Of a stretch of 27,938 nt of DNA, positions 23,114 to 27,938 are shown in pieces (within the stretch, counting starts at the first letter, position 1; each line of letters starts with the position of its first letter). A program made the position numbers and the translations under genes. This DNA comes from Candidatus Zhuqueibacterota bacterium (GTDB lineage Bacteria > Zhuqueibacterota > Zhuqueibacteria > Residuimicrobiales > Krinioviventaceae): assembly GCA_003854995.1 (NCBI GenBank), contig RQOI01000155.1:1-27938 (forward strand). Direction: 5' to 3'. The notes below the pieces were generated by a model that was not told the origin of the DNA, searched no databases, and was given only the letters and a program-made list of their open reading frames with translations.

Positions 23114-24877
23114 ATGAATAGGCGACGAATACTCATAGTCGACGATGATCGCAAAAACCTCAAAGTTCTTGAAATGAACTTTCAGGCTCTCTCCTATATG
23201 GTGGCAACCGCTGTGAGTAATGATGAAGCACTCTCCCTCCTGAACAGTCATGTCTTTGATATCGTGCTCTGCGAGCTGAGCGCTGCGAGCATTGATGGTT
23301 ATCAATTGCTCAAAGAAGTACAACGGAATCCAAACAACGATTTAACCCATGTCATATTCCTCTCCATCAAAAGTGATGTCTGGAATCGTGTGAAAAGCCT
23401 CAAATTGGGCGCTAAAGATTTCATCGTCAAGCCAATGCATGTGAGTGAAATTGTCGCGCGTGTCAATATGGTGCAGAACCGCATCGAAACGTATCGGGAT
23501 ATGAATGTTGAAAGCGACAACAAATTCACTGGTCGACTGGAAGATCTGGCTGTCATCGATCTCATTGAAGTTTTGGGCGCTGAAAAAAAGACCGGCATCC
23601 TAAATTTGAACAACGAAAATGGCCACAGCGGACAAATTGTTTTCAACCGCGGACGCATCATGAGCGCTGCCACAGAATCGTTGCGAGCCGAAGATGCTAT
23701 TTATAAAATGATCTATTGGAATCGCGGACGATTTTCCATGATATTCACTGAAGTCCAGGTTGAGGATGAATTTACTATAAGCAATATGGGGCTTTTACTG
23801 CAAGGAGCCAAACGAATGGATCTGCGAAATGAGTTGCTGAAACAACTGCCCTCACTGGATGCAGTCGTCATCACGACGGCAAATTTTAAAAAGATCATTG
23901 CTCAGAAGGACATGAACATGGAGCTCAAAGAGTTCATGAAACTTTTTGATGGCGAAAGATCCCTCGGACGAATCATCGACGACAGTCATGAAAATGAAAT
24001 TATCACCCTGAAGAGAATCGTCAAACTCTACAAGCTGGGCTTTTTGCATGTATTAAAAGACTTTTCAGCTGAACAGCCCGTCCAATTCAAAAGCTCTGAA
24101 GACGAGTTTCCGGAATTTGACTCTTTCGATCAAGAAGCCATGGTTGAAAAGGCCAGTCGTCTGCCTTTTGATCCGGAGCGCGAGATCGACAAAATTGCCC
24201 CCGACAATTTTCCCCAAGATCGCGATATAGCCGAACCGGAAGATGACGAGCGGGAAGATCTAAGCACTATGGAAACGGCCTACCGAGCATTCAAAAATCA
24301 CGTCCTGCCCGTCTCTCGTGACACGACCGAAGATTTCAGGTCAATGGATGCCAAGACACACGTCATTTTATTGAGTACTGAGAATCAGAACAATAGAGAT
24401 TTCATCACCATGCTGACAGCCAGTGCACCCGATGAAATAGAGGTGCCTGCAGCCAGAACGCCCATTTATCACGGCTTGGTTAATTTTCGCGGCGGTGAGC
24501 AGCTGCATGTTCTGAGCTTGAATCCGAATGAGCAGTTCAAATACATACTGGACTATTTCAAGGCAAGGGCAATCGGCTACATTTTTTTAATCGATCTGGA
24601 TCACATGAATTGGAGTTATCATCGCTATCTTTTTAAATCCTTGCGTCGACAGCTGGCCGGGCCGGTTCTCATCATCGCAAAGCAGCAGTACTCGAACGGC
24701 GATTTTGAGTCACAGCAACTGCGCGAGCACCTCGGCCTGGATGAGAATTATCTGTTGCGATTTATTTCCAGGATTGACGAAAACAGCTGCCGCCGCGTCC
24801 TTTTCACCCTGTTGAACGAATTGCAGGGGCAATACGATCCGTTGCAGCAGAATTCTGCGAGAGTGACGACAAGGTGA
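23114..24877 (+). CDS. pseudo-receiver + PATAN (DUF4388) + degenerate MglA-like GTPase domain
   Basis: A 587-aa signalling protein with no catalytic output domain. Residues 4-122 are a receiver domain with acidic Asp10-12, Ser84 and Lys106, but Glu54 stands where the phospho-Asp should be (FDIVLCELSAASIDG). Residues 138-235 are a PATAN/DUF4388 domain (FTGRLEDLAVIDLIEVL, KKTGILNL, GQIVFNRGRIMSA, YWNRGRFSMIF), followed by a winged-helix-like segment to about 315. After an acidic linker, 415-570 have the strand/helix order of a small MglA-like GTPase with every nucleotide motif lost: the P-loop place reads STENQNNRD, the DxxGQE place LSLNPNEQF, and NKxD reads AKQQ. First gene of a five-gene operon, with its stop overlapping the next start. 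Confidence 0.8.
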   Translation: MNRRRILIVDDDRKNLKVLEMNFQALSYMVATAVSNDEALSLLNSHVFDIVLCELSAASIDGYQLLKEVQRNPNNDLTHVIFLSIKSDVWNRVKSLKLGAKDFIVKPMHVSEIVARVNMVQNRIETYRDMNVESDNKFTGRLEDLAVIDLIEVLGAEKKTGILNLNNENGHSGQIVFNRGRIMSAATESLRAEDAIYKMIYWNRGRFSMIFTEVQVEDEFTISNMGLLLQGAKRMDLRNELLKQLPSLDAVVITTANFKKIIAQKDMNMELKEFMKLFDGERSLGRIIDDSHENEIITLKRIVKLYKLGFLHVLKDFSAEQPVQFKSSEDEFPEFDSFDQEAMVEKASRLPFDPEREIDKIAPDNFPQDRDIAEPEDDEREDLSTMETAYRAFKNHVLPVSRDTTEDFRSMDAKTHVILLSTENQNNRDFITMLTASAPDEIEVPAARTPIYHGLVNFRGGEQLHVLSLNPNEQFKYILDYFKARAIGYIFLIDLDHMNWSYHRYLFKSLRRQLAGPVLIIAKQQYSNGDFESQQLREHLGLDENYLLRFISRIDENSCRRVLFTLLNELQGQYDPLQQNSARVTTR

Positions 24878-26073
24878 ATGAATATCAAGCACATCGTATT
24901 TTGGTCTATGATAAGGCATCAACCGACGTCGACCGATTGGTGCAGCTGCTGACGGATAGCGCTTTTGCCGTCACCCTGATTGGCAATGCTGAAGAGGCTT
25001 TTCAATTCTGTCTGATCGACCATCCTGATCTCGTCATTTTCGACATCAAAAACGAAGGCAAAGAGAGCGAAGAATTCTTTCGTCAGGTTAAAAATCAATA
25101 CTCGACGCATCGAATTCCCGTCATGTTGACTACTCTGGAGACCGATTATAAAAAGCGCGTCGAATTTCTCGAGATGAAGGTCGATGATTTTGTCGCAAAA
25201 CCCTATTATCCGGAAGAGGTCGCGGCGCGCGTCATCTCTCTATTCCAGGAATTCAAGCCGACGACGCTTGTGGCCAAGCCCGTCGATCGAGGATTTTGGG
25301 GAAGCTTGCGGGAGATGAACCTCATCGACTTGATTCAAACGATGGAGCTGGGGAAAAAGTCCGGCATCATTCATCTGAATCGCGGTGACAAAGAGGGCCA
25401 AATCTATGTGAATAAGGGGAAAATTGTCAACGCTGTTGTGGAGGCTTATGATTCTGTCGAGCGCGCTTACCTGCATATGTTGACCTGGATTGAAGGAACT
25501 TTCCATGTCGTTTTCCAGGAGATCGAGGTGACAACACCACTCAAGGAGGATAATGAATCTTTTTTTCGCGAAGGTGCAAAAGTTATTGACCAGTGGCGCC
25601 GCGTCATCGGCGAGCTGCCTTCCCTGCATATGTGTCTCGCCGCTGTGAGCACTGAGGACGCTCCGGTTTTGTCGTATTCTGAGCGCGCCATGCTCAGTCA
25701 ATTTCAAAAGCCGAAGAATATTCTGCAGGCGATTGACGTCAGCGACTTTGACGATTTTGATGGATTGCAAGTCATCAAGTCGCTGCTGGAAAAAGGGCTG
25801 TTGATCAAGACCGACGCGCGTCAGAGTGATGATGGTTCGCTGCCATCGACGTTTCGCCCTGTCCTCGATCGCCGTCATCGGGATGCAAAGAGCGCCTATT
25901 CGCACATCTTTTCGATTTTCCAGCGAAATAAAAAGCAGGACAAGCATTCCGGTTTTCAACTGTCCATGAATGACATCGACGATGAAAAAATGGCCGCAAA
26001 GAGCCGGATCGCAAACAACATACAACTGACAAAAGCAGAGCTGCTGCTCATCCGACAAAAACTTGGCAGATGA
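24874..26073 (+). CDS. receiver + PATAN (DUF4388) protein
   Basis: Paralogue of the preceding gene's first half, 399 aa. The receiver domain (7-127) keeps Asp57 (VIFDIK), Thr86 and Lys109, but its acidic pocket is reduced to VYDKA, one Asp followed by Lys14. PATAN at 140-235 is clear (FWGSLREMNLIDLIQTM, KKSGIIHLNRG, GQIYVNKGKIVNA, WIEGTFHVVF), then a winged-helix-like segment to ~312. The 85-residue tail is charged and probably disordered, with no GTPase-like domain; that fold is encoded separately by the next gene. It starts at GTG 24874, sharing GTGA with the upstream stop, so translation is coupled. Confidence 0.82.
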   Translation: MNEYQAHRILVYDKASTDVDRLVQLLTDSAFAVTLIGNAEEAFQFCLIDHPDLVIFDIKNEGKESEEFFRQVKNQYSTHRIPVMLTTLETDYKKRVEFLEMKVDDFVAKPYYPEEVAARVISLFQEFKPTTLVAKPVDRGFWGSLREMNLIDLIQTMELGKKSGIIHLNRGDKEGQIYVNKGKIVNAVVEAYDSVERAYLHMLTWIEGTFHVVFQEIEVTTPLKEDNESFFREGAKVIDQWRRVIGELPSLHMCLAAVSTEDAPVLSYSERAMLSQFQKPKNILQAIDVSDFDDFDGLQVIKSLLEKGLLIKTDARQSDDGSLPSTFRPVLDRRHRDAKSAYSHIFSIFQRNKKQDKHSGFQLSMNDIDDEKMAAKSRIANNIQLTKAELLLIRQKLGR

Positions 26074-26074
26074 A

Positions 26075-26587
26075 ATGTCCATTCTATCGGTACAAAAAGA
26101 TACACACCGGATCGGTGAGATCATTGTCGCAGGGCCGTCCCTGCCACTGCAAAAACGGTTCATCACCCACCTTTGCAACGAAGTGGTCATCACGAGCAAC
26201 AGCACGGTCTTTGGACGCAGCAAGATTACGGACGAATTGCAGCTTTTCTTTTATGGGATCGGCGAAAAAGATCTCTATATGGATTTTGCCTGGGATCTGG
26301 TCGCACCTAAAATGCTGGGCTATGTACTTGTATATAATTGGTTCGAAGGCAAAGACTTTACGAGCGTGCAGCAGCTTCTCAATATATTGTCCAATCTTGT
26401 CGACAGTCACGGCATCGTCGTTGGCGATATCGCCGGCATCCCGATGACCATTGACCGCTCGGTCTACGAGTCGGGTTTTTCTTTGTCTTCAAAACTCTAT
26501 TTGTCGCTTTGGGATTCAACGGACAAGACGAACGCCAAAAATGTTCTGAAAATATTGATCGATTCACTCATCAACCATCTGGAATAG
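26075..26587 (+). CDS. stand-alone degenerate MglA-like GTPase-fold protein
   Basis: A 170-aa protein resembling the small GTPases (MglA-like/COG2229) found with PATAN proteins, judged by eye. IGEIIVAGP (residues 13-21) is the first strand and P-loop entry, but family GPFGAGKTTFI is GPSLPLQKRFI here: equal length, with GAGKTT replaced. The switch-II place reads FYGIGEKDLY instead of FGTPGQERF, and the NKxD strand reads VVGDIAGI. Flanking hydrophobic strands (LGYVLVYNW, GIVVGD) and the closing helix are kept. It should not bind GTP normally and is more likely a structural or partner-binding subunit. ATG 26075 lies one base after the previous stop; an in-frame TTG at 26063 would add four residues. 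Confidence 0.65.
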   Translation: MSILSVQKDTHRIGEIIVAGPSLPLQKRFITHLCNEVVITSNSTVFGRSKITDELQLFFYGIGEKDLYMDFAWDLVAPKMLGYVLVYNWFEGKDFTSVQQLLNILSNLVDSHGIVVGDIAGIPMTIDRSVYESGFSLSSKLYLSLWDSTDKTNAKNVLKILIDSLINHLE

Positions 26588-26608
26588 GCCTGTCAAATGA
26601 GGACGGTC

Positions 26609-26971
26609 ATGAACTCTGGCACACAAATGCAATTTCTTCGTTATCTGCTCATGGGACAGTCACCCGCCACCTTGCTGGACAGCATGGATGCGGCTGATAT
26701 CGCGCAAATTTATGACTTTATCTGGGAAAAGGCGCTGGAAATTGGCATCCGGGTCAAAGGAGAACATTTTTCGCAAGCGGATATGCTGAAACGTCTCAAA
26801 ACTGCTGAACAATATAAACTGGAAACCGGCTGCAAAGAACCACTGCAACGATGCATCGCTAACGAATGCATCTTGCTCAATGCCGACTGCGTGCGCAAAA
26901 AGTACGATGATCAGCTCGACCGACTCTATCGTCTGATCGCCGACTATTTAGGCATTGAGTATCGAATGTAG
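26609..26971 (+). CDS. small helical protein with a four-cysteine cluster, function unknown
   Basis: A 120-aa protein I do not recognise. The N-terminal part is helical (FLRYLLMG; IAQIYDFIWEKALEIGI). Then four cysteines, Cys75, Cys82, Cys87 and Cys94, follow a C-x6-C-x4-C-x6-C spacing, the only cysteines in the protein. They could bind zinc or an Fe-S cluster, or form disulfides; there is no signal peptide, so metal binding is likelier. The start at 26609 is chosen for the GAGGA six bases upstream; the ATG at 26597 in the same frame would add four residues. It lies 21 bp after the pseudo-GTPase gene and 17 bp before the peptidase gene. Confidence 0.6.
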   Translation: MNSGTQMQFLRYLLMGQSPATLLDSMDAADIAQIYDFIWEKALEIGIRVKGEHFSQADMLKRLKTAEQYKLETGCKEPLQRCIANECILLNADCVRKKYDDQLDRLYRLIADYLGIEYRM

Positions 26972-26988
26972 ATTGTTTACATTCCGGC

Positions 26989-27938
26989 ATGCGGCGATCC
27001 CATCTTTTCATCATTGTTGCGTTTTTCTTCGGACCTGCACAGAGCCATTCCTTTCTTGATGCTCGTGATTTTCATTTTCAATCACGCACGCAAGAGCCTT
27101 TCATCTTTCATTTTGTCATCCAGGATTCTGCGTATGCCCGGGATGCATTCGAGATATTGTCCAGAGCCTATGAGGAGATATCATTCGATTTGCAGCTGGA
27201 TCGCGCCGACTCTTTTCAGATTTTCATCATGCCGACCAGAAAATCGTTTCGGGAAAGTCTGCAGGGCCGTTTGCCATCCTGGACCGGCGCTTTCGCCAAT
27301 CCGTCCGTCAATATGATGGTCATCAAGTCCCCGCGCTGGAGCCCGGATGATTCTTTTGCCGCGACGCTTGTCCACGAGTTCTTTCATCTGCTCATTCACC
27401 AACATGTGGGCGCGCGCGAGTTGCCGCGATGGCTGGACGAAGGCCTGGCCATCTTTTATTCGCGCGAGGAGCGATGGAAAAAGGCCACGACGCTCTCCAA
27501 AGCCTTGACAACCGGCTCACTCATCCCTCTCTCCGAAATCGACTTTGTCCTTGAATATCATCAGGCAAAGGCTGATTTGGCCTATCAGCAGAGTCTTTCC
27601 GCTGTCGAATACCTGCTCAGAACCTATGATAGTGACGGATTGCGACAAATCATCGGCGGCATCAAAGGGGGGCAAAACCTCGATTCCTGCTTTAGATCGG
27701 CGACCGGCAGCAGCTACGCAGAGTTTGAGATGGAGTGGCAGAATTACGTTCGGCAGACCGCCAAATGGATGTGGCTGTACGAACTGGATGATTATCTGTG
27801 GTTATTCATTTTCGTTTTGCTCGTGCTGGCTTTTGTGCTGCGGAGGAGACATAACATAAAGATTGAGGAACAGTGGCGCGCACAATCGGAAGAGACGCCG
27901 CGGACGGACGAGGAAGAAGAGGATGAGCAAGAGGAAGA
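26989..27938 (+). CDS. HExxH zinc metallopeptidase (peptidase-MA-like) with C-terminal membrane anchor, 3' end outside window
   Basis: The frame is open from ATG 26989 to the last base (316 codons seen), with no stop in the window. An N-terminal signal peptide (MRRSHLFIIVAFFFGPAQS) leads to an extracytoplasmic domain. The zinc site is His129-Glu130-x2-His133 (LVHEFFHLL), with a likely third ligand Glu151 in RWLDEGLA, the HExxH...E arrangement of the MA clan. A hydrophobic helix (about 270-287, LWLFIFVLLVLAFVL) is followed by basic residues (RRRH) and an acidic Glu/Asp-rich cytoplasmic tail, so the peptidase domain would be periplasmic and tethered to the inner membrane. It lies 17 bp after the four-cysteine gene. 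The ribosome site is weak. Substrate unknown. Confidence 0.75.
   Translation, partial: MRRSHLFIIVAFFFGPAQSHSFLDARDFHFQSRTQEPFIFHFVIQDSAYARDAFEILSRAYEEISFDLQLDRADSFQIFIMPTRKSFRESLQGRLPSWTGAFANPSVNMMVIKSPRWSPDDSFAATLVHEFFHLLIHQHVGARELPRWLDEGLAIFYSREERWKKATTLSKALTTGSLIPLSEIDFVLEYHQAKADLAYQQSLSAVEYLLRTYDSDGLRQIIGGIKGGQNLDSCFRSATGSSYAEFEMEWQNYVRQTAKWMWLYELDDYLWLFIFVLLVLAFVLRRRHNIKIEEQWRAQSEETPRTDEEEEDEQEE

Noticed and set aside
25240..26223. 327-codon open frame on the minus strand
   Set aside because: Antisense to the second receiver-PATAN gene and the pseudo-GTPase gene; no recognisable domain and low-quality composition.

Overview
The window reads as chromosomal DNA of a Gram-negative (diderm) bacterium. 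It has lipid A genes (lpxB, lpxK), an outer-membrane patatin/BamA-type barrel and a Wza-like exporter. Its four intrinsic terminators, Shine-Dalgarno sites and sigma-70-type promoters are ordinary. The gene mix suggests an FCB-group or candidate-phylum lineage (Calditrichaeota/KSB1-like): a Gfo/Idh oxidoreductase next to lpxB, many PATAN/DUF4388 proteins, an NtrC-type regulator and a four-helix-bundle 'S23' protein. That placement is inference from gene content. No 16S or marker comparison was possible.

Layout. (1) 1-3069: the 3' end of gyrB, then gyrA. (2) 3081-6413: a secreted patatin-BamA fusion (minus strand), divergent from bioY. (3) 6415-6633: a promoter and two lysine tRNAs (UUU, CUU). 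(4) 6777-7691: a lone GT2 glycosyltransferase, with a bidirectional terminator facing nadE (minus, 7821-9551). (5) 9793-14981: a surface-polysaccharide operon of rfbB, a UDP-HexNAc 6-dehydrogenase, wecB and an SLBB export protein, followed by a convergent S23-type four-helix-bundle gene. (6) 15553-19341: a lipid A operon of a GnnA-like oxidoreductase, lpxB, a DUF374 acyltransferase and lpxK. (7) 19457-20842: an NtrC-family sigma-54 activator ending in a strong terminator. (8) 21013-23025: a well-formed -24/-12 (sigma-54) promoter ahead of an unrecognised helical protein with weak sigma-factor-like character, then a soluble zf-HC2 (anti-sigma-like) protein and a terminator. (9) 23114 to the window end: a tightly packed five-gene operon of two receiver-PATAN proteins, a stand-alone degenerate MglA-like GTPase fold, a small four-cysteine protein and a membrane-anchored HExxH peptidase that runs off the window.

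The best candidate for an undescribed system is region 9, possibly with region 8. The first receiver-PATAN protein has Glu where the phospho-Asp should be, and it ends in a GTPase-like domain with no usable P-loop, switch or NKxD motif. The second keeps the phospho-Asp but has lost part of its acidic pocket and has no GTPase domain. The next gene encodes a second P-loop-less copy of that GTPase-like fold. The set looks like a signalling or scaffolding module of pseudo-enzymes, possibly derived from MglA/PATAN polarity systems. It is co-transcribed with a membrane protease and lies just downstream of an NtrC regulator and a sigma-54 promoter. The sequence features are visible. The functional link is inference.
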